NCBI GenBank assembly: GCA_009363875.1 | Contig: CM018694.1 | Span: forward strand, 30,017,415-30,081,414 | DNA length: 64,000 bases | Reading direction: 5' to 3' | Origin: Mikania micrantha | Taxonomy: Eukaryota; Streptophyta; Magnoliopsida; Asterales; Asteraceae | Program-made: the position numbers and the translations under genes | Notes under the pieces: model-generated | The model's database searches: none | The model's input: only the letters and a program-made list of their open reading frames with translations | What the model was told of the DNA's origin: nothing | In this document: in pieces, positions 13,243 to 24,560 of the stretch | Layout: the number at the start of each line of letters is the position of its first letter | How positions within the stretch are numbered: the first letter of the stretch is position 1

Positions 13243-16200
13243 TGTAACATCAGTACTGAAAATATAACCGGAACAGTGATCTGCACAGTAACTTGCTCAG
13301 TAACTCAGGTACAAACTATGTGAACTACTTGTATGCTATTATCATGTAATGGTTGACGCTAAACTATTAAGCAATTGTTTCAGTAAACTGCTTAAAACTC
13401 ACGGTTTAACAATCAGAAACATATCAGACAACACTGAACTGTCATATAAATGCTTGTTAAGATGCTATTTTGTATAAACTATGCGAGGTTGAACAAAACA
13501 AAACAATAACGGACGCCGTTACATGAATGCTAAATGGACGGATTATTCGTATAGATGACGATCTGTACGAATATATCTGAAAGTTTAACGCTCTGAATGA
13601 TGTCCAATAATTAGAAAACCATATTGAAAAGTGTAGTTATCGTCGTATTCGTACGGGTGACGATTCGAACGAATACGCGCGACGACTATACGATTCGATT
13701 TAAACTGTAATTTAAACATTTTCATAAAATTTAAAATAAATGAAAGATATTTAGTTAATTTACTAGGAATAACCACCTTAATTAATTTAATAAACTTTAC
13801 TTTTAAAACGGTAACATTTCTTTACGAAAACGAAACGAAAACGACACCTTTACGCGAAACCGAACGAAACCGAACGGACCCGAACATAACTGGGTAAACA
13901 AAAGCCATTTATTATGGCATTAAATGCCATAGTCAAGCTTCCACCTACCCATCTTCCCCAAAATTTCGACCCTCTCTCTCTAGAAACCCATCTTCTATCT
14001 CCTCGATTTCCTAACCAAATCAAGAGATTTTGGTGTCTAAAAGACCAGCCCATCACGTAGAACTCGAAAGTACAGTCGATCCAAGCTTTGAACCGTTTGA
14101 TTTGAGGTAAAAATCAATCTTTTGATGCGTTTTTAGGGTTTTCAAAACCCTTAGATTCGAACCCCATGAAAGCCGGTTCTACCCACCTTGGCCCTTAGGA
14201 AACTACACTAAATCATGCTAGAATGATGTGGGAGTAAGTGAGCTATCATTGGTTGTGAATAAATCACGAATTGATGGAGTTGCAACCACAAGGCCGTGAT
14301 GGCCGAATGACTCCCATCAGCTAGGCCGAATGGCCCTAGCCGAAGCAACCAAGCCCTTTAGGCCGAATGGCCCAGGGTCTTCTTCGGCCAAGACCTTCAT
14401 TCGATCCGGGTTATCTCATTTGGCAGCCTCCCATTCGACCAAAGCCAACCCTTCATTCGGAAGCACTCAGTTGGCCAGGGGCTCACTTGGTCGGACTCCA
14501 CTCGGCCAAGCTTCTTTCGGGTTAAGTCCCTTCGGGCAAAACCCTTCGGCCCAACAGATTTGGTTCCTTCGGCTAGAGGCTTGAGTGTGAACTACAAGTT
14601 GTGATCAAGGGGGTTGGGTGCATGAATTGCATGGGTTAAATATGTGTGTGCATGGGAAACTCTTAGGGTTTTCTAACAAGAAGTCACTTAGTTTTAAACA
14701 AAGGTGAAAAGCTTGTAAGCCTTTCATGCTAAAGATTAAAACACAAACACTTTGCTAAACCAATGTTAAACATATATCTTGTCTATCACTTAGGATTGTG
14801 CGTAAACAAAGACTAATGCAACCACATCAAAGGTTTTACACATTTGAGCATAAAGCATAAGTTGCAAAGAATCAAGGAATTTAACTAAGTGTTAGTGTTA
14901 GTTATTAACACACGATACTTAGTAAATGCCATATCATATACAACTCTGTTGGGTGGTTCGTTGAACTTTCTAATCTAAGTTGTACTCACGAATGATCAAA
15001 GAACGAAGAGAAGCTAAGACTTAACCATAGGCTTAGAGTTGATCAAATTGGATTAACTTAACTCTAACAAGCTAACTTATGATTTTCTTAAAATAAATTA
15101 TGTTTTAGTGAAATAAAATGATTTATCGACTATATACTTAAAATGTTTTAAAATGAAAGAGATTGATTTCTAATTAAATACTTAACCTAATTTGATTTGA
15201 TTAAAATGTCTTAATTAAAGATCTTGAATTCAACTAGCATAAGCCTTACATAACTAAGGTTTATATAGCAACTATTCATGGGATAATGTTTATAAACGGG
15301 TAATACATTTGGAATATTTAGATGAAATTCTAGCAACACATTAATAACATAGGACACTTAGTTGCACGCCGAGACCAAAACCCTAGTTTGCATTTATTAC
15401 GAAGACTTATAGTATTCGAATCTCTTAAAACAACTCAGGTGTTGAAGATACTTAAGCTACAACTAACGAGCGCACATTATCTGTGGTAATTCATACTTAG
15501 CAACACAGGTGAGTTCATTTGTCCCTGTTCAAACTAATTTGTTTTACTTCGGGACTGAGAAGCATGTTATACTTTTTAAACAAAAGTTTAAATGTTGCAT
15601 AAATGCTTTTATACTTATTTATAATGCTAATACTAATGCTTATGCTTATTACACTTATTCTAAAAGCTAAAAGCTACGGCTTTAACCTAAATGCTAATGC
15701 TACATGCTAATGCTAGATGCTAATGCTACATGCTAATGCTAAATGGTAATGCTACATGCTAAGACTACATGCTAACTCTACATACTTTTATACTAGTTAC
15801 TTAAAACCCTGGATGCTTTTCATATGCAAAGAATGCAAAGACTAACAGGTTGAAATATTTTTATAAACTATGCTTTTAAAGCTTGAAATGCTTAGAATGC
15901 TTTAAACTCTTGTATGCTTTATATGCTTGAAATGCTAAGACAAACGGATTGGCCTCTTAGTGCTTGCCATACCAGTTGTAAAGCTAGTACTTGTGCACAT
16001 GATACGTAAATGCTATGCTATATGAATGCTATAAACTTGTATGCTAAAGCTATCAGCTATGGTAGAACATCTGATTTGGCCTCTCAGTGCTTGCCATAGG
16101 TTGTTCTTCATAGTCAGGACTGTGAGGAACAAACTGTTGGCCTCTCAGTGCTTGCCATACAGTGTTTCCTCATTGTCCACCTATGTTTGTGATGTGCGAC

Positions 16201-17031
16201 TAGGATGGTTTTGGTTTCTCTAGTTGACTTTGTGTCATCATTGGGAATCCTTTATCAAAACCCTGATGTTGTTAATCACATCTAGTTCCGATATGGATTG
16301 ATACTGGATTTCCTTATGGTGTTCAGTTGTCCATAAAGGTAACTCTCAAACTAGACTTGTAAATGCTATTGTGTCCATGTTGTAAATAGAATGCTAAAGC
16401 TATGATGGAAATGTGATTGGATGGTAGGTAAAATGCTTAATTATCATTAACAACAATGTCATATGTGGTGGGATGGTGTCTGGGCGGGTTGTAGGCTCGA
16501 CCCTTTCGTATGCCCTATATATAAGCATACCGAATTGGATATTACAGGTGATGTTAATGAGGTTAAGGTTGTTACCAAAAAGGTTTGCTAAAGCTATTTT
16601 TCAAATACTAAAATTTTATGAACTCACCAACCATTGTGTTGACTTTTTTTTCTTACATGCTTTCTCAGGTGACGTACCAAACTAAGCTAAGGCTCAGGAA
16701 TGCATGCTAGGATGCCCAGTTAGAGGACCTAGTAGATTTTGGAAAGCACATGTTTTGTTGATTGTTGTGAATCACTTTTGATATCTTGTACAGTTACAAG
16801 ATAGTAAACATTTGATTCTTTTGATAGGTTTACTCAGTTAAATTATCAAACATTGACGATTGTAATTTAACTTGGTAATCCTAGTTTAATGCTATTTGTG
16901 CTTTAGTTATTTCTCAATATTGATGCTATGTAAAAAATCTGATCAGTATGATTATCATTCCCAATATCACGCCCCGGGAACCTTCCGCCCATCGGGGAAG
17001 TCGATCCAACCCGCCGGCTCGGGGTGTGACA
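13243..17031 (+). repeat. S1: solo LTR of the E1 family
   Basis: Begins TGTAACATCAG and ends GTGTGACA (3,789 bp). It is flanked by a perfect 5-bp TSD, ATAAG (13238-13242 and 17032-17036), and lies in L1. It is the E1-type LTR in the opposite orientation. No internal region or second LTR follows, so it is a solo LTR left by LTR-LTR recombination. It holds paired TGACGAT motifs (13556 and 13662), a TTCGGCC array (14280-14580), short TGCTAATGCTACA repeats (15695-15780) and stem-loop module H2. Confidence 0.93.
16434..16569 (+). other. Stem-loop module H2 in S1
   Basis: The arms at 16434-16464 (GCTTAATTATCATTAACA...) and 16537-16569 (...TGTTAATGAGGTTAAGG) pair over about 30 bases with mismatches. 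The core contains GTGGTGGGATGG, the inner hairpin GGGT/ACCC, and GTATGC...GCATAC around CCTATATATAA. Confidence 0.72.
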
Positions 17032-17036
17032 ATAAG

Positions 17037-17954
17037 TGTTAGCCAACTTAGGGCTAACACATACACACACACGAATCTCTAAAACTTATACTTATAAGTT
17101 ACAAACAACGTGAAATCAATACAGGATCTTGAAAACTACATCAAGTACAACAAAGTGCGCGTGCATTTCTTCTTAGAACTTAGTTAAGCACATCAACAAC
17201 AAGCTGAGTTCATACACCCCTTTTCTAATCTTAACTGATTTTAACTCTCAGGGCTGAGAAACATGCTAAATCTTTTATATGTTTAAAAGTTTTAGTACAA
17301 CATATCATTTATACTATGATTTAGATAATATTGTATGACTTTATTATCGCTTATCATTGTATGCATGCTTGTATGATCATAACACGACTGAAACAATTAA
17401 GATGTAACATGATAATGTATCTTCATGAATCATCAACACAATAGAATAATGCTAGTTGTAAGATTATGTCTTATGACATTTTATTATTCTTACATGAATG
17501 AATAACAAGATAATCACAGGTTAACATGCTGACAAAAACAACAACAAACAAGAATGATATGAAGATAACATATCTTCATAATGTCATTCACCACCGGAGT
17601 TAGCTAAGTGTAATAAGACGAGTTCTTATAACACTATGCTTACAACTCGGTGAAGACATTGGGATAACATGAAACAAACATCAATGAGAACAGGAGTGGT
17701 AATCATGTCCACATGACTTCATGACATCATCCACCACCTGAGCTAACTAAGTGTAGTAAGACTAGTTCTTACAACACTGTAGTGGCAATAGGGTGAAACC
17801 ATGGATTAACAAGAATGATAATCATGATAACGTAACCTCATGATAACAACATCATTCACACAAATACTAACATTGTATAATAAGACTAGTTCTTATATAA
17901 CTTTGTTCAAAACTACGAGAACGCATAACATTGAGAACAAACAACATTGGTGAA
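17037..17954 (+). repeat. L1: outer LTR, segment 2
   Basis: Resumes L1 after S1. It matches 53227-53890 of L2 (TGTTAGCCAACT, AATCAATACAGGATC, GCGCGTGCATTT). It is AT-rich with no gene. Its last five bases, GTGAA (17950-17954), are the left target-site duplicate of L2. Confidence 0.8.
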
Positions 17955-19898
17955 TGTGATAACCAGTACTTGACCGTCCGGCAAGTCCGTACGGTATGGG
18001 TACTCTCACTATTTACTGTGTGTAAATACAATGTGTAAACAGTTGTGTGACAACAGGACTCAGAAAACAAACAACAGTTGTATTTGTTTAAGTGAAACCT
18101 TAAATAGAGTTTATACAACAACTCAAGAGAAACAACAGTGTACAAACAAATGACGATAACCTATCGGTTGCGATCTGATATGCATAGATAACAGGAATCA
18201 GATGGCCGACAACTCAGTACGAAAGCAATATGAAAACCAAAAATAATAATGTGAAGATAGGCAAGTTTAGTTGAGTCCGTCTGTGAGAATGTCTAATGTA
18301 AAACAACAACTCGGTATCGTATCCGAATAATAAACTGAAAGTGTGTTTGCGTGGGTGACGATTCACACAAACATATATGTGGGTTTAACGTTCTGAACGA
18401 TAACTGAAAAGTAGAAAACTAAATCATAAAGTGAAGCGTACGATCGTGTTCGTACAGTTAGCGCTCTGTACGAAAACGCGCGTAAGTCAAAGCTTTCTGA
18501 CGAAACGAACTGTAAAATAATGAAAATAAAAATAATATAATTTAGAGATTTCATTTAAAAAGAATTTATAAAACTAATTTAGTAAAACTACACGAAACTG
18601 GTGTTACGTAACGAAATAACGAAGATTAACGATTTAATGGCGATCGAATCAGTAAAAATGAAGGGAACATAATATTTTATGCTTTACAATTTTGAAACAC
18701 ATCAAAAAAGTCCGAGAAAACTATTTATCAAGAATTCGTATCGCGTTTTAAGTTCCTGAAATGCGACGAAAATGGGGACCGAGAAAACGAAACGAACCCG
18801 AACACACGCGGGGTATAAAAACCCCATTTCAAGCATTTATTCACATCTATTTCTACCACCTACACCCTCCTTTCTCTAAAAAATTCGGATTCTCCCTCTC
18901 TCACTAAGATTTCATCATAAAAACCCTTGGATCCCCCTCAATTCTTGATGGAATCTTGCAAATAGGGTACCAAATTGAAGCTCTCAACACCCTCTATACG
19001 AAAGTACAGCAGATCAGAGGGGACAACAACCAAAAACGAGGTAATAAGGGCTGCAAACTTGCGAAAATTAGGGTTTTGTGAACCCTTGTTCTAACGCCAT
19101 GACATAGTCGGTTGAAAACCCTTCTCCTCGAACCCTATAACCAAGAAAAACTATTCCTAACACATACAACCACGGGAAACGACCATGGTTCTAGATTAAA
19201 AACCTGGCTGGGGCAACCTAGTCGACAGTAGCTGCGGCTCGGCCGAATAGCAAGGGCCGAGAGAATGGCCTAGGGCGAATGACCAACTCGGCCGCATGAG
19301 ACCTAACTGCCGACTGAACCATGGCCGAACCAGCAACCGCCTGAGTGACTCATTTCGCCGAGCTGAGGGACGAATAGGACCCCTTTTGACTGAGACTCAT
19401 TCGGGCCTCCTTCTTATTCGGTCGGCCCACACTCAATCGCCCGAAGAACCTCCTTCGATCGCCCCTTCGGCCGAGTCCTTCATTCGGTGGAATCACTCCT
19501 TTCGGTTAAGCTTATCATCATTCGGTCATCATTCGGTCTAGACTTGCCCCATTCGGCCATATGACTAGAATTGGGGGTATAACAATGAGAACCAAACTCA
19601 AAGATAACAACATGCATGATTATGGGAGTATCAACCTATTAATACTACAAAGGTGGTGGCAAATTGATTTAACAACTTACTAAAAACCTGGAAACTTATT
19701 CTTTCAAAGTATAAGCTAATTGCACTCAAATAGATTAAACTTTTGTTTGTAAACAAGTACCAATCGGATTCTTTGGGAAGATGCTAATAGAATCCAAATC
19801 ACAAACCTAAATCTCTAAGTTGTATACTTAGAGAATAGTTGGGTTCAAACTTTCACAACATAATACGGGTTTATAGCCGGTTAAACATAAAAACAATA
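17955..19898 (+). repeat. L2: solo LTR, segment 1
   Basis: Starts TGTGATAACC directly after GTGAA and continues at 53134 after E2. The full length without E2 is about 4.1 kb. It contains GTGACGATTC (18355), an AACCCGAACACAC block before TATAAAA (18814-18820), a CT-rich leader and a TTCGGCC array (19205-19560). The open stretch 19296-19541 is a product of that array. Its last five bases, CAATA, are the left target-site duplicate of E2. Confidence 0.88.
18814..18820 (+). promoter_or_regulatory. TATA box of L2
   Basis: TATAAAA lies within GGGGTATAAAAACCCC, itself a small palindrome, about 860 bases into the LTR and just after the conserved AACGAACCCGAACAC block. It is the likely start region of LTR transcription. 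Confidence 0.65.
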
Positions 19899-20277
19899 TG
19901 TGACACCTCGCAATTTCCAGGTCAGCAATGCTATATTTTAAATAATAATATATATTATTATTGCACACGTGGCACTAGAATTATGAATGTTTAGTGTGAC
20001 ACGTGGCACGACAGTCCACACGCACCGATAATTTGAGGAATTATCGCAAAACACTCGCACGGGTCTTGAATAACGAACGTTGGTGAACGGATCAAACCAC
20101 AGTACACTATCACTGCACTTAGGTTCGGGGAAACTAAATTAGTTGGAACAATACTTATGTGTCGAGAAACGATGACCGTAGTCGAGAAATTCGCAAAAAA
20201 TCGACTCAAACAATGAAATTGGGCTTATTGGGCTCAACTGGGACCCATCATGGTACGTGATGGGCACCCAAAATGGG

Positions 20278-20455
20278 CCTTCGCGGCACGCGAAGCCCAG
20301 GCGGGAGAATTTGAATTCTTCGAAAACCATCGCGCTCCGCGACGACCGATCATCTTCCATCACCGCGATACGCAGTGTGTTTCGGGAACCGAATGATTAT
20401 TTTAATCATCGCGGTACGCTGAGGTGCTTTTTGCCAGACGTCGCGGTACGCGACA
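20278..20455 (+). repeat. Cluster of CGCG-type imperfect palindromes upstream of the E2 TATA box
   Basis: Five short inverted repeats of similar form occur within 180 bases: TTCGCGGCACGCGAA, ATCGCGCTCCGCGACGA, CCGCGATACGC, ATCGCGGTACGCTGA and GTCGCGGTACGCGACA. All sit 20-200 bases before TATAAAA. The 3' LTR keeps the cluster at about 28862-29036. It could be a set of protein-binding sites. Confidence 0.6.
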
Positions 20456-20476
20456 ACCCTACACACGCAAAATCTT

Positions 20477-20483
20477 TATAAAA
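20477..20483 (+). promoter_or_regulatory. TATA box of E2 5' LTR
   Basis: TATAAAA in the context ATCTTTATAAAACC. At the matching place in the 3' LTR (about 29056) the box reads TTTTAAAA, so only the 5' copy is intact. Confidence 0.65.
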
Positions 20484-22733
20484 CCAACGTTAATCATTCT
20501 GCTAGCCTCTTCACCGATTTCTTCGACTGAAAACACTCTACCTCGACCATAATCACTCTGAAACCACCATTGAAGCCATCTTGAGCTATTGGGAGGCCAT
20601 TTTGAAGATCTTAGAAGGAGTCAGGACAAAGGAAGAGCATTGGAGGCCAATCTAGCATCACCACCCTTCACATCTCGACTAACAAGCTCCACCAGCAGGC
20701 TTTGGAGCTTCAAACCATCAATCTCATGCCACAACACACGATTTGAAGCCTTGTGAGGTAGTATCTACACCCATCTTAGCTTAAAAACACTTGAAATCAC
20801 ACATGCAAGCCATTTTGGCCACATGCACCACCATCACCACTTGAATTACGAATTTTTGAGTTTATGGATTTGTTATTTAAGGATTTTGCTACTGATTTGA
20901 TACTAATAGAATGATCTATGGTGATATTGACATGATTATGTGGTTATTTGGTGATTTTAGTATAAATGGGTACTTTTAATGACATGCATGTATGATCTAG
21001 CTAGATTCAAATGATTTTGAATATGAGTATGTGGATCTTGATGATATGGGAAGTCATGTGGGTGATCTATGATCTTATTTGTGGTCAACTTGTTGGTTTA
21101 TAGCATTATTTCCATATATAGAAACTTTAATATTATCAAATTGTGATTTATGATAAATGACCACATGCATGAGATTAGATCGATGGTTTATGCTTAGAAT
21201 GATGTTTAGGAACTATTATGATGATCATTGATGAGCATGGGTAGTTAGAATGGTCAAAATGTCATAGTTAATATAAATAGTAACTTTTTGTGATAAGTTT
21301 GCTAACGAATGATGAACTTGATGATATTGTATGTTTAACATGCTTAGTTGAAGTTGTTATGATGATAATAAGTGATTTTATGACTTGAATGATATGAAAA
21401 ATGTGTTTTGTCATAAGTTACTAAAAATAGTAACTTTATTTTACAAAATCTACAAATGACAACGTGTTAGTTGTAACAAATGTGATTAAATGACTATTTA
21501 GGACTAGAATATTGATATTTAGATGAGATTGATTATTAAACTTGGTGGAAAATGTCTATTTTTACAACATTCTAAATATAGTAACTTTTACGCGCAAAAC
21601 ATGCTAAACCGACTATGTGTAACTATGTGCTTTGTGATAACATGCTCACTTAGGACAAATATGTGTATTAGAATAATCGGAATATGATATCTAGCATGAC
21701 TTGCCTAATGTGGGAACCTTCCTAAAATAGAAACTTACTATAAATAGTTAGTTTCCTCACGAAAGTGATTTTGGTATCCGCACACTTCACACGACACTAA
21801 TCTGCACGTTACACGAGCACTAAAACCAAAATCGTCACCAATGGGTCGTTAGGTCAAACACGGTCAACACGGTCAAACACGGTCAACACGACCTGCATAA
21901 CAACTTGGAGTTTTAAACACGAACACGGTCCTGTGAGACCCACATGTATGAGAACACAAACTTATAGTACCTATGTGATATAGGTAACTGCTAGCCGGCG
22001 AGCTACACTATTCTACACGAATACTCTACTCAAACTCAGGTGAGTTTGCAGCCCCACTTTTACTTATCAACTGTTTTGCTAAACTATTTGGGGTGAGATT
22101 ACTATGCACATGTTTTAGATGTATGACTCGTATGTTGTAAAAACCATTTTCGAGTGTAACTATTATCGCATTAAGTCCTCACTTATCCTTACCGTCAATT
22201 GTATAACAAACAAGTCGTAATTACGTAGTACTACTGGTTTTGACTAACCCCACTCAGCACCAATGTTGACTGGAGGTCATAACGAGTGTAATTTCGATGT
22301 TGATATCGGGTTCAGCGATGACCCGCGGACGCAAACGGAAACAGTCGAGTTTCGGTAAGATGAACTGACACACTCCACGGATCATGGATCCAACAACAAA
22401 ACTTCACATACCCAGTATATGTCTGTTTACTATTTCTGTCTGTCTAAACCTGTGAACTCACCAACTTTTTAGTTGACACTTTTCACATGTATTCTCATGT
22501 AACTGAATGGACCCCAAGCTAGGATGCACACAAGGAAGCTTTAAGGAGTCTGTCGTGCATATAGACTCAACCCCTAGGCTTGATTTGTTATTTCCTAAAT
22601 CAATTATCTTTTGTATTGTTTGATACAGTTTAACAACTGTTAACTACTTAGGCTATATGACCATGAGCTGTGATCCTGGCCACGTCACACTCGCGCGGTC
22701 TGACATCGCAAGTGGGAATTTGGGGGTGTGATA

Positions 22734-22889
22734 GACTGGTATCATAGCCTTGGTGATAGAGAACTAGGTTTGCATGTAGTAAACATAGACTATAGCCAAT
22801 GCTCTACGTTAGACACTACACTTAGAAATTTCTAACTGATGCTATTATTATCACTATTAACTATTACTTACTGATTTGAGATTTACAGG
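22734..22889 (+). other. Primer-binding site and leader of E2
   Basis: GAC then TGGTATCATAGCC follows the LTR. It matches the initiator-Met tRNA complement TGGTATCAGAGCC with one mismatch. The next 140 bases are an untranslated leader up to the ATG at 22890. Confidence 0.85.
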
Positions 22890-23624
22890 ATGTCTGATGA
22901 CAATGAGGACACGGGGCGTAACCCGAGGAAGCGACCCGCAGAGAACGAACTAACGGATGAGAGCCGGCAGCGTGTTTGGGACATCATGTCCCAGGTGGAT
23001 GCGGAGATGGCCGAGCAGGCGCGCATTGCTAAGCGCGCTAGGTCATGGACCCGGTACCCATTCATGGTATGGGACTGGATTGTTGAGGAGAGGGTATCTC
23101 TCTAGCGCCTTACTAATGATGAAGACCGGGCGCACCGACTACCGGCACTGGAAGTGTCATCTGAGCGGGCTTTCGCAGCCCTTGTTTCTAGGACTGCTCG
23201 AGAGGCCCGTAGGGCTCGCGAGTGGGACAAATAGATCAGAGCTCTCCGCGAGGAGAATCAGCATCTTCATGGACAGTTGGACCACATGCGAGAGCCGGTG
23301 GTGGACGAGATCGCGGCGCTCTGGAACCGGACGGCACAGTTAGAGGAGCATCATGGGGAGGTAGCTGCCGTGGTCCAGGACCATGGTGAGCGGCCAGTCG
23401 CTTTAGAGGACGTTGCAGGAGAGAACCAAGCGGCGCTTTAGAACGCCTGGGCTGACTAGCTGATCATGGAGCCGGAGCAGGAGCCGGACCTGGGACCCCA
23501 ATTCGAGGCTGAGGACCTCGAAGAGGGAGATTTTGATGAGGATCTAGACGAGGATCCTGAGGAGGATGATGATGACAGACCTGCTAACAGCGGAGATTCA
23601 CACTCTACTGTTGCATCACACTAG
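22890..23624 (+). pseudogene. E2 ORF1, gag-upstream ORF of unknown function, four amber stops
   Basis: A 244-codon frame starts at ATG 22890 and ends at TAG 23622-23624. It is interrupted only by TAG codons at 23103, 23232, 23439 and 23457. No frameshift is needed. The N-terminus is basic and polar (RNPRKRP), followed by an Arg/Glu/Ala-rich, likely helical middle (REENQHLHGQLDHM, AALWNRTAQLEEHH) suited to a coiled coil, then a very acidic tail (EDLEEGDFDEDLDEDPEEDDDD). I see no catalytic motif, zinc knuckle or membrane segment. It sits between the primer-binding site and gag, where most chromoviruses have only leader. The GC-rich codon use differs from the AT-rich LTRs. I do not recognise the family; it may be an extra structural or RNA-binding protein, or a split-off gag N-terminus. 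Confidence 0.65.
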
Positions 23625-23883
23625 TCTAATTTTAGTTTCTGTTTTCCGTTATCTTACTTTTGTATTCTCAAATGAGCGGGATGTGCTCATATGAACTTTT
23701 GTAGTAGTATCTCTTTTGAAAATCATTGTACTCAAATTTATTATCATTAATGAGAAGATGTTTTTACTTTTGTTGCTTATGTCATGACTATGACTACTGC
23801 TGACATGACATCTAACCTAACCCCTGACTAACACACTAACACAGGATGACTAACACACTATCCTTTCTGTATAGAATTCGACC

Positions 23884-24560
23884 ATGTCGGGAAAGGGAAC
23901 ACACGCTCGCAACCCTAAGCGCAAGATCGAGGTGGCAAAAATTAAGATGATGGTTGACCGTCTAGTCAACAAAGTACTTGCAGAATACGAGGCAAACCGT
24001 CTCGCCAGCGAGACTAGTGGCACTAACAACGGTACTAACACTTTCCTAACACGACTAACTTAGTATAGACAACGCTAACACTAACACGTATCATTGGACT
24101 CCGATGCACAGGATCTCATGGGAGCGCAACAAAGGGATGCTCGTTTAAAGCCTTCCTGAGTTGCCACCCACACAAATTCCAAGGAACGGAGGGAGCAGCA
24201 GGACTGCTTCGCTGGATCGAGAAATTGGAGTCGGTCTTCGCCATGGCAGAATGCTCGGAGGAGAACCGAGTGAAGTACGCTACCGGGACTCTAAAGGCAC
24301 CAGCCCTCACCTGGTGGAATACGCATGTCCGGGACTCTTGAGAGACTGCAAACAATATATTGTGGGAGGAATTTACCCGAATGCTTAACGATGAATACTG
24401 TCCCCGTGATGAAATCAGGAAGCTCGAGGAAGAATTTTGTGTACACATGATGGTAGGATCTGAGATCGAGCAGTACTGTACTCGATTTCACGAACTGTGC
24501 AAGCTGTGCCTGGCAATGGTGACGCCGGAGTACAAGAAGATCGAGTAATTCATCAGTGGA
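23884..24560 (+). pseudogene. E2 gag, N-terminal half, possible intron and two stops
   Basis: Gag would form the particle shell. The start is ATG 23884 (MSGKGTHARNPKRK). The first block ends in an in-frame stop after about 60 codons. The gag core then continues in another frame from about 24112 with CSFKAFLSCHP, FQGTEGAAGLLRWIEKLE, YATGTLKAPALTWWN and YCPRDEIRKLEEEF. Bases 24032-24111 begin GT, end AG, and contain several CTAAC branch-point-like motifs. Removing them joins the two blocks in frame. Stops at 24339-24341 (TGA, probably from CGA) and 24546-24548 (TAA) break the second block. Confidence 0.8.

Larger units (their letters stand above)
19899..22733 (+). repeat. 5' LTR of E2
   Basis: Starts TGTGACACCTCGC and ends GTGTGATA, where the usual CA has become TA. 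It has a cluster of GC-rich imperfect palindromes (20278-20455), then a TATA box (20477). Relative to the 3' LTR it lacks about 110 bases near 22640. It contains about 450 bases (roughly 21723-22169) that the 3' LTR has lost. The rest is AT-rich with no gene. Confidence 0.93.
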
